Under the pieces are notes generated by a model that saw only the letters and a program-made list of their open reading frames with translations, was not told where the DNA came from and searched no databases. Positions 54,164-64,000 of a stretch of DNA of 64,000 nucleotides are shown in pieces. Source of the DNA: Carnegiea gigantea. Taxonomy: Eukaryota > Streptophyta > Magnoliopsida > Caryophyllales > Cactaceae. Every line of letters begins with the position of its first letter. Position 1 is the first letter of the stretch. Position numbers and translations under genes: made by a program. Where the stretch lies: the NCBI GenBank assembly GCA_029747015.1, contig JAKOGI010000054.1, positions 457,501 through 521,500 of the forward strand. Reading direction: 5' to 3'.

Positions 54164-55944
54164 GCCTATCTCTTGCTTGTCCCCAAGCAAGACTAGAACC
54201 AAAAGAGGGAGTCAAGAACCTCTAGCTACTCGCCTCCTCAGGCAAGGCTAACAGTGGATCAGTCGAATCGAACACAGTTGCGCACAGCCAATGGGATAAT
54301 TTGAGGCATAAATACAATTTGCAAGATTCAGTTCAAATCATTGGAGGACCACACGTTCAAGTCAACACACCGTCGAACCATATCACCCCCTCCCCAATCA
54401 TGATGCATCCAAACAAGTAGTGGGCTAGTTGGCTTGGTAGTGACTCTCATAGGGGGGCAATGTAAATGCTCTCCCTCACATGTGTTTAAGATGTAAAGAG
54501 GTTCACTCGATTCGTTTCCACTAAAACAATCTACCATAGGCTCGGGAGAATTCTCAACTCTCCACCGCTAAAGTGCAAAATACACGACAACAATCAAGAG
54601 GACTTCGCAGGGTTGAAATGGGGCTAAGGGTATAGGTAAGAGAGGGACAAACAGTTTGGGAAATGTGGAGCTAAAAGCCATAGCTAGTGAGCAACCAACA
54701 ATTAAACAGATCACATCGCACTCTCAATGAAATCAAACATACCTAAACCCAATGGACCATCGGGAACGCACTATGCTTAACACGCCAAACACTTTTATTA
54801 CTTTTTTTTTCCCTTTTTTTTTTTGGTTGGCGAGGGATAAGATAAATAAGTGCTTGGCATGCGCAATAACAGTAAGAAAGTTTCCCGAATAATCATCATG
54901 ATGTATCCCCATTAAATGCCAAAATAACCACAACGATACCCAAAAGTTACCCACAAACGTGAAGCGTTGCTCTACTGGCTTTGGCTTGAAGGTAGGAAAT
55001 ATGTTAAGGCCAAATGCTAGCAGTGAGAGGTTCACAACAAAACAGATAAGGCTCAAGGGGGTAAGCAAAGGGTAAACATTACATCACAGGTGGCAATTTG
55101 GCTATGTAGCTCAAAAAGAAATGAATGCCTCTATCATTTTGATTGCTGTATACATGCTAAAAGCGATTTCAAAGAGAATCCAACCAAGTTCTAGAGATGC
55201 TATCATGGAAGAGACACACATGGAAAAGAAATGAGACTAAATTGATGAATTAGTCTATAGGCTCAAAGTCTCACGGGTCACACTACCAAATAACACAACC
55301 AACCCCAAAGATCCTACTGGATAGGAGTAATCATTCACGAAAAGGGGGTTTCAAGGGCGATCAGGAATGCGAACTAAACAGTGTGGTCACAACAATTTCA
55401 ATATCATCAAGCAAACACATTTTTGCCACAAGGGACCCACAGGTATACACAACCAAGTCAGCCAACTGATCCACAAGGCCTTGGTAATCGTCATAGGAGG
55501 GGTTTTCAAAAACTTTTTTCTCTTTTTTTTTTTTTTTTTTGAAGAAGATGAAAACAATAAAGCACCTTAAGCAAGAGTGGATAGATGAAGAGAAGAGTTG
55601 AAAGAATTACCTCGCAGTCTTGTAATGCTCCACTCAACAGACGTCCACTTGAAGCTAAGGGTTAGAAAATAAAATAAAATATATACAATGCACTACCTAT
55701 CTATATGCTCTATCCTACATGCAAAAAGAAATAGAAGAAATAAAATAAAAATAAAAATAAAAACTAATGAAAACTAATGCATGCAAGGATGCAATAAACA
55801 GATGGATATGTACAAACCACCACAAACTACAAGCAGTCACCTAGCAGTTGGTGAGCTAACCCCCTATGCCGAAGCTCTTCATTGTCCCCAATGAAAAAGA
55901 TAGGAAGAGATACAGAACAAGTGGGGAAGGGGGGCAGAAAGCAG
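54164..55944 (-). other. non-coding 3' region of Athila-like element 2
   Basis: No credible ORF. Contains T-runs at 54800-54825 and 55510-55540. A long untranslated stretch between the last ORF and the polypurine tract is common in Athila/Tat elements. Confidence 0.5.
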
Positions 55945-56123
55945 TCATTGGGCCCCATCGGGCCTAGGGGGAGGCCAAAAGGACGGGGGAAAGGGATAGA
56001 AATGGGTGGAGCTACCCTGGTCAAAGGGTAGAGTAGATGAAGAACCTGCCGGGGCGCCAGGGACAGAGCGAAAACGCTCCTCCATCCGCCGAATCGTCTC
56101 GGACTGACGCCAAAGCAGTTCGT

Positions 56124-57668
56124 TCATCCGACGCCTTTCCGCAGACTCACGGGCCTCGCGAATGGCCCGCTCCTCCTCACGCTAAGCCGCCGCAACTCCC
56201 TCTGCTCCTGGCGGTCAATATAACCGCGAAAATGGCTCACCCCCTCCTCTATGGAATCCATGCGCCCAGAAATGCGCTGGATATCACGGCTCATGCCACT
56301 AAAACCCTCTCTAAGACCCGATACCTCCAGTTGGAGGTTTGAGAAAGACTGAAGGAACGTGGGGTCAAGCGGCATATAAGATGCGGAGGAGGAGGACCCA
56401 CCCATGGAATGAGGGAATGGTGGGTGAAGGGGTGGTGGTGGTGGAATAGGCTCATGGGAGGTAGGAGCTCCACTATCCTCGGCTGTAGCCTCGGGAGCCT
56501 CAGCGCCCTCGTCACTCTCCTCCGCACTCTCCTCGCCTTCCTCTCCCTCATCTAAATCCAGATCAGCGGCCAACTGCTCCTCGCTGGGAAGAACAGTGGC
56601 CCTAATGATGCGCCCGTCGCAATTCCAGTTTCTTTTGTTTGCTACTGCGGTGCGCTGAGGATTGGGAAGGTTGAAAAGGATGGTCTTATGGTGGGGGTAC
56701 CGAATAGTGTCACCTCTGGTATCTATGATATGCATATGATGCAGGGTACCAAGGTCGAGGTGACCACCTAAAAAGTGAGACTCGAGAGAAGAGAGTCTCG
56801 AGCTGTAGCCTAAAGCAATAGCAATGGCGGTAACGGTACCGCCAACGCTAAGGACGTTTCGGTTGCTAGGTTTGGCCACTTCCGCCAGGTGGCGGATAAT
56901 GAAGGCCCCCGTATCAATAGGGGTACTGGACAGGGCGCACCAAATAATAAATAATTCAGCCTTACGACACCCATTCTGGGTATCGTTGCGGCTGAAAATA
57001 ATGTTAGCGGTAAGGCGCTGAAGGTACCGTAAGTTGACATTACAAATGTCGGTAGCCTTCGCCTGTCGAGGGTCATAGACCCTGGGTCCCCCCCACCTAT
57101 CGTGGTAGTCCTTCCGTTTGGAGCATGTAATGCTCAACCAAACGGGGTCAGGGCGCCATAAAGAGGGCACATCGCGATATGCCCCATCGGCCACCGGGAG
57201 TCGTAGAAGGTCGTTAAACATGCGCAGACTCATCCGGTGGTCAATGCTGAACATCCTAAAATAGATGGCAACCTCCTGACCATTGTAACGACCATCCCAA
57301 TCAACAGCCAATGAACTCAAAAACTCAATCATCAATCGGTCGTACGAGGCATATTGCATGTTAATATATTCAGACCAACCCAAACGACCAAACAGAGTTA
57401 ACATGTCATCTAGCATTCCTAAAGTCCGTAATGAGTCAGCATGAAAGAATTTCTGCTCACTAGCATGCCTAGTGGCTAAAAGCTCATAACGTGACTCTTG
57501 CTCATCAGAAATAAAGTGCAAGCCCCTAGTACTAGCAGGTAATACAAGAGGGAAAGCATCTTTGGTACCTTGTGCCGCAGCAGGCGCAGTTGAGGACGAT
57601 GTTGCTCTTGACGATTTCTTGGGGAGGGATGGACCCTTGGAAGGCTCCCCGATTCGCTTTCTTCCCAT
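56124..57668 (-). CDS. ATHILA ORF-type protein (plant retrotransposon ORF)
   Basis: A 514-codon ORF starting MGRKRIGEPSKG on the minus strand. After a Ser/Ala/Thr-rich start come ISDEQESRYELLATRHASEQ, LTLFGRLGWSEY, EFLSSLAVDWDGR, YFRMFSIDHRMSLRMFNDLL and SRNDTQNGCRKAELFIIWCAL, matching my recollection of the ATHILA ORF-1 family, of unknown function. An acidic Glu-rich segment and a proline run follow, then a charged coiled-coil-like tail. Near 56185 the coiled-coil-like pattern continues in another frame (to 55945), so a small indel has probably truncated the C-terminus. It is the only large intact ORF of this element. Confidence 0.75.
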   Translation of the reverse strand: MGRKRIGEPSKGPSLPKKSSRATSSSTAPAAAQGTKDAFPLVLPASTRGLHFISDEQESRYELLATRHASEQKFFHADSLRTLGMLDDMLTLFGRLGWSEYINMQYASYDRLMIEFLSSLAVDWDGRYNGQEVAIYFRMFSIDHRMSLRMFNDLLRLPVADGAYRDVPSLWRPDPVWLSITCSKRKDYHDRWGGPRVYDPRQAKATDICNVNLRYLQRLTANIIFSRNDTQNGCRKAELFIIWCALSSTPIDTGAFIIRHLAEVAKPSNRNVLSVGGTVTAIAIALGYSSRLSSLESHFLGGHLDLGTLHHMHIIDTRGDTIRYPHHKTILFNLPNPQRTAVANKRNWNCDGRIIRATVLPSEEQLAADLDLDEGEEGEESAEESDEGAEAPEATAEDSGAPTSHEPIPPPPPLHPPFPHSMGGSSSSASYMPLDPTFLQSFSNLQLEVSGLREGFSGMSRDIQRISGRMDSIEEGVSHFRGYIDRQEQRELRRLSVRRSGPFARPVSLRKGVG

Positions 57669-57774
57669 TGTTGAAATAATTGCAGATCAGGACTCAGAAG
57701 GAGATGAAAAGAGCAAGAGTAGGGTCAATTTCGCTCCCTACAACCTTGAACCTCAACAATGGAGGTTTTGGATT

Positions 57775-58400
57775 TTAGAGAGAGAAAGGGAGATGAGGTT
57801 TGAAGGACCTTGAGAGGAAAAGGGGAAGAATTGGTGGGGTAGAGTGAATGGGGGTCGAAAGATTGAAGAATTTGGTGAGAAATTGAGAGAGATTTAGAGG
57901 TGAGAGTGGAAGATGGAGTGGGGAGAGAGAGGGGGGGGACGCGCAGTAGAGAGAGAAAACGGGTGGGGGTCGAATGGAAGGAGGAGGAGGGAGGAGGAGG
58001 AAGAAGAAGAAGGAGTCGGGAATCCGGCAGGTTTTTAATGCGGCACGGTCGTGCCTAATGGCACGGTCACACCGTGCCAAATTGCTGTCGGCCCGTTCGT
58101 TTTTTCCTCTTTTTTTTTTTTGGGTGGAAGAAAGGGGACACGGGATGTCCCGAGGCACGCTGCCCCCGTGCTGCCCTTTTCCTTTTTTGTTCTTTGTTTT
58201 TTTTGGTTTTTTTTTTGAGGTTTTTTTTTGGGGGGGTTGAAAGAGAATCGTGGCACGGTCGTGCCGTGGAGCACGGTCACACCGTGCCGTATCCCTGCTT
58301 TTGCGTTCCTGCCCCTTTTTTTCTTTTCTTTTTTTTTTTGAAAAGCTGTAAAGCTTGGGTTGCCTCCCAAGAAGCGCTTGTTTTAGGTCGTTAGCTTGAC
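57775..58400 (-). other. low-complexity spacer with palindromic GGCACGGT motifs
   Basis: Polypurine/polypyrimidine runs alternate with two copies of a paired motif: GGCACGGTCGTGCC then GGCACGGTCACACCGTGCC (58040-58077), and GGCACGGTCGTGCC then GCACGGTCACACCGTGCC (58253-58289). Long frames here are driven by composition. In autonomous Athila elements, pol would lie between protease and the ORF, so this marks the gap. Confidence 0.6.
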
Positions 58401-58402
58401 CC

Positions 58403-60874
58403 TTACCTCCAAATGGTAAGTAGGGGTGATGCGGGAGGTGTAGATACGGGGGTGTAGAATGATGGAGCAAGCTCGACTAACGCCCCAACATCAGCGGAGG
58501 TGGCCTCCGAAGTGGGTGAGATCAACAGCGGATCCCTACATGCTACGGGCCATATGAGGGGCCATCCATCCCCATCAAAAACCTCGACCGTCAAGGCAGT
58601 AACAGAAGGAGGGGTTGGAGTGGGCGCGACAGGAGAGGCAGAGGTGATGGGTGCTGTGGGGAAGCAGAAGTCCAACGTCTTCCCACATATCTCAAACGAT
58701 ATCGAGCCAGCCCTTACGTCTATCTTTACCCCAGCGGTAGCCAGAAATGGCCGTCCCAAGATAATGGGAACGACAGAGTTGTCACCCATGTCCAATACCA
58801 TGAAGTCACAGGGGATGACAAACTTACCAACCTAGACTGGAATGTCCTCTAACACGCCCACAGGTCGTCTGACAGTACTGTCAGCGAGCTGTATGGTCAT
58901 GGGCGTGGGGAGTAGATCTGTCAGTTGAAGCTTCTTGCAGAGGGAGAGAGGCATTAAGCTTACGCTGGCGCCCAAATCACAAAGGGCTCTTTCAATTCGC
59001 AAATCCCCTATGCAGCAGGGGATGGAGAAGCTGCCAGGGTCATTCCGCTTCGATGGTGAGTCATTTTGCAAGATCGCGCTGTAGACCTCTCCTATGGAGG
59101 GTACTGAAACTTCCTTGAGCTCTCTTTTCTTGGAGAGGAGCTCTCTTAAGAAGCTCAAGTAAATGGGCGCTTCCTTAAGAGCCTCCAAAAACGGAATACT
59201 GACGTGGATCCGTTTTAGCATGTCCAAGAATCTTGCGAACCGGGGCTCGAGCAGCAGTAGCTGGGAACACGTCAACCTCTGGGGATAAGGTGCAGGCACT
59301 CGATGAGGCCGGATCGGAAGTGAAGGACTAGGCGTGCCAGTGGAGCTCAAACTCTCATCCCCCTTCCTTTCTTCACCCTCCCTTGCAGAATTAGGATCGA
59401 AAACGACCTCCTGAAGAACCATCACTGGGCTCTCCTTAAACCCCTCACCTACCCAAGTGATGGCATTAATATGGCCCTTGGGGTTTGTCTCGGGCTGGCT
59501 AGGTAGGTGCCCTTGTGGCCTAGACAGGTGGCTCACCTGCTGAGCTATCTGGGCGATCTGATTATCCATCGCCTTTTAATGTGCGGCCATGGCGTCGAAC
59601 TTAGTGTTTAGTTGGTTGATCGACTCACTAAGAATTTCATTGGTCTTAGTTTGTGTCGCAATGATACGCTCCATGATGCTTTCTAAGTTCGACTTGGATT
59701 GAGGAGGTGGAGGGGGTGGATTGTACGGGGCTCTATAGGGAGGATTGGGTGGTTGAGGCTGAGAGGCATTAGCCAGCGGGGGGTTATTGTTGCGGTAGGA
59801 GAGGTTTGGATGGTTTCTCCAACCGGGGTTGTATGTGTTTGAGTACGGGTTATTTTGTGGCCGTGGGCTGTAATTTTGGAAAGCATTAACTTGCTCCACT
59901 CCCTGAAGATGGGCTTGACAATCAGTAGCTTCATGCCCTTGAATACCGCATACTTCACAAAAGACCCCAACCGCATACATGGCACTAGATGGGTTTCTTG
60001 GGTGAGGAGTACCCATCCTATCGAATCTCTGGGCAAGGGCGTCAACCTTGCTTGCCAACATATCCACTGCATCGATCCTATAAACCCCGCTTGCCTTCTT
60101 CGGGGCTGCTCTCTCATTAGACCAGTGGTAGTTATTAGCAGCCATGTCTTCAAGCAGGGCTTTAGCAACCTCAATGGACTTTCCCATAAGTGCCCCACCA
60201 GCAGCAGCATCAATGGACATCTTCAGAGACTGATCGAGTCCATTGTAGAAAGTTTGAATGAGGAGCCAATCTGGGACTCCATGGTGAGGGCATTGGCGTT
60301 GCAGATCTTTGAATCGTTCCCACGCCTCATATAGAGATTCGCCATGCAGCTAGGCGAATGAAGTGATGTCAGCCCTTAGTTTGGCCGTCTTCCCTGGGGG
60401 GAAATATTTGCTCAAAAATGCCTTGGAGAGGGCATCCCAAGTGGCAAAAGCATTGGGCTCCTCATTTTGGAGCCAGTCTCTGGCTCTATCCCGCAGAGAG
60501 AAAGGGAAGAGCCTCAATCGAATGGCGTCGGTGGGGACCCCATTGAGCTTAATAGTATCACACTTCGCAAGGAAATTGCGAAGGTGCATGTTAGGATTCT
60601 CAGAAGGGTGCCCACCGAACTGGTCTCGCTCCACTAGCGAGATAAGGGCCGGGCGCAGCTCGAAATTGTTCACCTCAACTGCGGGGTTCACTATAGAAGA
60701 GGTGATACCCGACGACTGAGGCATTGCATAGTCCCTTAGGACGCGGTTGTCTTGCGCCGCCATGGTAGATTCTGCTTGTTGCTTCTTTCGTGCGCCGCTT
60801 CGCTTGCGAGCAGTAGCTTCGATTTCAGGATTCAGGGGAAGTAAGTGGTGACTCCCCTGACTGCGCCTGTGCAT
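58403..60874 (-). pseudogene. gag-protease polyprotein of Athila-like element 2
   Basis: The likely start is 60763 (MAAQDNRVLRDYAMPQ). Gag core: ENPNMHLRNFLAKCDTIKLN, LFPFSLRDRARDWL, SKYFPPGKTAKLR. Then a CCHC knuckle CEVCGIQGHEATDC (about 59918-59959), a proline-rich stretch, and MDNQIAQIAQQVSHLSRPQG. The retropepsin has CDLGASVSLMPL (DLGAS at 58964-58978) and VPIILGRPFLATAGVKIDV. The reading is one continuous frame set interrupted by three stops near 60350, 59575 and 58831. At two of them the surrounding sequence suggests a Gln codon changed to TAG. The product would be virion capsid and its processing protease. RT does not follow. Confidence 0.85.
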
Positions 60875-61027
60875 ACAAAGCCAAAACTATACCAAGCGTA
60901 AGCAGGCTCAAGCAAGAGTAAAAACAAGCTAGAAGGAGGAAAAGGGGAAAGGGAAAGAGGAAAAGAAAAAGGAAAAAGCCTAATCTCAAGCGTTTAAAAT
61001 CGCTTTCGATGTTGAAAACAAACAAGT

Positions 61028-61045
61028 TCCCCGGCAACGGTGCCA
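61028..61045 (-). promoter_or_regulatory. primer-binding site of Athila-like element 2
   Basis: TGGCACCGTTGCCGGGGA on the minus strand, one base from the tRNA-Asp-complementary TGGCGCCGTTGCCGGGGA used by Athila/Tat elements, a few bases inside the 5' LTR. Confidence 0.85.
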
Positions 61046-61051
61046 AAAACT

Positions 61052-62335
61052 TGCTGTGTTAAAAATGTACCGCAAGTGCACGGTGCCAGTTGTAGCTAGC
61101 AAAGGCAAGTACGGGTCGTGTCCACAGAGAACTTAGTTTCAACCACCGAATCGATTTCTAACACTTAATCTAGGCGAATGTCGAGTGAAGTTAGTTTAAC
61201 TGATTCTAACTCTATTTGGTCTAAGTCAATTATGAGAAGGGAATCCTGGATTGGGGTTCACCGCACTGTGACGTTCATTGGAAAATAAACGAGGTCGTGT
61301 GAATCTGCCTGCAAGATAATTGAAATGAATTATTACCGGTTTAAAGCATCTACGCCTACTTTCGAAGGTCATTAGACTGATGAAGCTAACCTAGTTGTCT
61401 ACTTTCGTGAAACTAGAATAACAAAACCACAAGATCATGTAATTTCAATTCCCAATTGCACCCCCAACTACTTTCGTGTCAAGTAATTCAATTGCTCACA
61501 AAGCTACTCTAAGTAAAGGACCTAACTTTCGTTAGTCTCCTAAACCCTAATTAAGAACATGAATAAAACCCTCTCAGGCAATTCATCGAACACCTGGCAT
61601 GCTAAGTGAGAATTCAATTATACTCTGGCGTAATTCACAAAAACCTAGAATTAACAATCCAATTTACATCACAGGGGCTACACCCAATCCAAGATTAAGG
61701 AATTTAGCCGCTAAACATGATTCTAAACAACATCTCAATCAAGAACATACACATACCAAGAATACGAATACTTGAATTAAGACGTAGAAGAAAAAGAAGA
61801 AGAATATACTCTGTATATAATCTGCAGCAGTAATCTACCAAAAGCGTAACCAAATTCAATCCAAAGCTTCGAATTAAAATTGCAATAAAACTAGACCTAG
61901 GAACCCTCAAATCGCCCTTTTCGAGAGAGAGGAAAAAGGTAGAATCAAAAAAACTCCAAATTACAATGCCAAAACAGCGATAAAACAGCGACAACTAAAG
62001 TGGCACGGGTGCCACTCGGCACGGGGGCCCCGTGCCACTTCTCTGTCTTTAGCTTCTTCCCTTCTTTGGGTGGCACGCTCGTGCCACCTCACCTGGAGTG
62101 ACCGTGCCTCTTATTTTAACTCAATATTGATCCTTTTTGCTTCAATTTGGCGCGGCATTAGCTTGTTTTCCTCATTTATTCAAGTCAGGCTCCTGTAAAC
62201 ACAAAAACACGACTTTTAGGCAGATTTGAGATAAACAATGAATAATCGACTTCTAAACTCACAAAATTATACCAGAAACTACCGAGTTAATAGGTAAAAA
62301 TCATGCCTAAAAGTGTGTAAAATATAGGTTTATCA
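61052..62335 (-). repeat. 5' LTR of Athila-like element 2
   Basis: 1284 bp, partner of 52866-54153. The palindromic cluster (62001-62105) is present with a 3-bp deletion in its first arm. Confidence 0.92.
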
Positions 62336-63180
62336 CTTACCATTGGGATTACTTTAGGAACTCATGATTCATCATACTCTTGTATGGCTCCTATTTTGTA
62401 TGATTATTGTGAGTCTTCTGATCATAATTTTTATAATTATCCATATCGTGGTTAATGTTGATGCTACATGTGCAAGTCTTAGAAAGAAGTTAAATGAAAT
62501 GGTTGATAAAATATTAGTGACTATAAAAGAGAGAATTGCTTGATATTCTCACTATTTCAGTCAGGATACTAATTACATGATCATGACTCTAGTTGAGGAT
62601 CTCTGAAATCTGATATTAGTCTTTATAATAATTTTGAACCCTCTTATGTTGTTAGGCCTAACTTGAATTATGTCATGCCTTTACCTAACCTAGAACAAGA
62701 GAGTGACCCCCCTCTGTCTCTATCCCCTAGTCTTGCACTTGAATTTAGTTCACCTAAGGACATCACTGAGGATTTTCTAGTTTCTGCTACCCCACCCACC
62801 ACTTGGAATGATTCTTTTAGGTTTCAAGATGTTAAAGAATCTGAGAGATCTAGTGAGTTAGATATGAGCATCACGACTGAAGTTAAGTCTCGTGATTTAG
62901 ATAATGCAGAAGATATTTCATAGGAGATATGTGAGGAGGAAGATGAGCCCACTAATTTCGAATTTGATGCTAATGTTCTTTTTATGGAATATGAATCTTT
63001 TTCATATGGGTTTGATGTCAATATGGGTTTGAAAGTGGAACTGTGTGTTGAATATGAGCCATTCTGTTTTGACCATGTAGTCCCTGACCTCCTCTTTGAA
63101 TCTGACAAGTCTAAATTTATTGAGTCTGAGGCTATTGTCACTGAGAATTTTGATTTAGACTAGACTTTAGCACATTTTGG
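62336..63180 (+). pseudogene. gag fragment of a retroelement, right part
   Basis: Resumes the frame of 52560-52865 across the duplicated CTTAC (..NPY then HWDYFRNS). A cysteine-bearing segment, a longer open part at 62663-62923 (PLPNLEQESDPPLSLSPSLA), and acidic sequence to about 63160 follow. Stops are frequent. This resembles gag-only regions of plant Ty3/gypsy elements. No protease or RT follows before the polypurine tract. Confidence 0.6.
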
Positions 63181-63756
63181 TATTAAGAGACTTGTAGATT
63201 TAGGACCCATTGCAGACTGCTCCTTTCTGCTGAGAAAATTTCTAGGCTAATGACCTACTTACTGGCTAATTTTGAGTATGCCTATCAATTTCTTGAATAG
63301 GCCCAACTATTTGATAAGTTAAAGCGGGGCCTTACTTGTGCTGCATTGATACATTGGATATACCCTTTCTAGTATTAACTCTTTAATTTTCATTGACAAA
63401 ATCTTATTGAGAGTTGTTCTTTCCTATTTGATAAGTTACTATGTGCTCTAATGGGTTTTGATTTAAGTAGCTATGTTTCGTTTGATATGGAGTGGCTGAT
63501 TCTCTGTGAGCCTTTATAAAAATATATTTCAGGAGGATATAGCTTAGGTATAATTCAACACCTGACCTAGTATAATCACTCCTCTTTTTCTTCTCTTTCA
63601 TGTTGTTTTCTTTTGTATATATTTGTTACTTTATTTTATTTTTGTTTTCTTTTTTGAGTTTTAGAGTCATGTCTTTTTCTTCCTTTTTGAGTCTTGTTTT
63701 TCTTTTTGTATATTTATTTTTCTTTTTAGTTGTGTTTTATGTTTCTTTTCACTCCC
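63181..63756 (+). other. 3' non-coding part of the host retroelement
   Basis: T-rich with no ORF of note, leading to the polypurine-like phrase at 63755-63796. Confidence 0.4.
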
Positions 63757-63796
63757 AACGAGGACATTATGACATTTACATGTGGGGATGGGGAAA
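63755..63796 (+). promoter_or_regulatory. polypurine-like region of the host retroelement
   Basis: CCCAACGAGGACATTATGAC then TGTGGGGATGGGGAAAC resembles the AATGAGGACATTG...TTTGGGGG phrase that precedes the 3' LTR in plant Tat/Athila-group elements. The LTR itself is not clear before the window ends. Confidence 0.45.
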
Positions 63797-64000
63797 CTTT
63801 GCTTCAAAATTTAAGAAAATAAAAAAAGAAAAAAAATAGAATAAATTTGAAAATTCAACAAGATTTTTGTTTTGTTTTAGGGAATTATATGATGTTTTGA
63901 TCGACTATGTTCTCTTGTATCCTCAGTTGTAGGTTGTATATAGATATGGTATACATTGATAGAACTTATCCTAAAGTGTGATGCTTGCATATAGTCCTAG
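63797..64000. other. window end, possible LTR start
   Basis: AT-rich. May be the beginning of the host element's 3' LTR, but no second copy is in the window to confirm. Confidence 0.3.

Larger units (their letters stand above)
52866..62335 (-). mobile_element. Athila-like element 2, young, lacking pol
   Basis: LTRs at 52866-54153 and 61052-62335 start TG(T/C)TGTGTTAAAAATG and end TTTATCA on the plus strand. CTTAC lies on both sides (52861-52865, 62336-62340). On the minus strand the 5' LTR (right) is followed by a tRNA-Asp type primer-binding site, gag, protease, then an ATHILA-type ORF and a polypurine tract. There is no reverse transcriptase, RNase H or integrase sequence. The LTRs differ at only about a dozen sites by eye, so insertion was recent. 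Confidence 0.9.

Noticed and set aside
57775..58470. Long frames with repeated ARCDRA-type peptides
   Set aside because: Produced by palindromic GGCACGGT motifs and purine runs. They overlap in all frames.

Overview
This window reads as nuclear DNA of a flowering plant, probably a eudicot. It is AT-rich, carries spliced plant-type genes (a BURP/RD22-like gene and a small secreted cysteine-rich peptide gene), and is otherwise filled with plant transposable elements and an endogenous plant pararetrovirus. No bacterial features (operons, CRISPR, rRNA) were seen. The species cannot be named from the sequence.

Layout. 1-4.4 kb: sparse intergenic DNA with two adjacent decayed hAT-like elements. 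4.4-12.8 kb: two direct repeats of about 0.6 kb (4425-5061 and 12188-12798) bracket a minus-strand endogenous caulimovirid. In viral order it has a primer-binding site, a capsid region with zinc knuckle, a movement-protein-like region, protease, reverse transcriptase and RNase H, further viral ORFs, then a TATA box and poly(A) signal. It is broken by many stops. 13.3-17 kb: a MITE and an apparently intact three-exon BURP gene (minus strand) with a second hAT-type MITE in intron 2. 17-24.5 kb: intergenic DNA, microsatellites and a 2.9-kb non-autonomous Helitron with tandem internal duplications.

24.5-49.4 kb is a nested transposon stack. An Athila-related Ty3/gypsy element (minus strand) had one LTR split by a CACTA (En/Spm) transposon of about 11.9 kb. 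The CACTA carries a decayed TNP2-type transposase and a second gene of the Transposase_24 class. A Tekay/Del-like chromovirus follows (plus strand). It was itself invaded by a Copia-type element with almost no interior (TSD TAAAG), a solo Copia LTR, and a hAT-type element with a perfect 8-bp duplication.

49.5-50.8 kb holds a second plausible host gene: TATA box, signal peptide, a GC-AG intron, and a tiny mature peptide with ten histidines and a six-cysteine C-C-CC-C-C knottin-like pattern. 50.8-52.5 kb has CACTA-like subterminal repeats and AT-rich DNA. 52.5-63.8 kb is a degenerate gag-bearing retroelement interrupted by a young Athila-like element (52866-62335, TSD CTTAC, nearly identical LTRs). 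The young element carries gag-protease and an ATHILA-type ORF but no reverse transcriptase or integrase.

Only the BURP gene and the cysteine/histidine-rich peptide gene look like candidate functional host genes; the rest is mobile-element biology. Coordinates for split genes are outer limits, with exon positions in the evidence. Assignments rest on motif recognition and by-eye alignment, not database searches.
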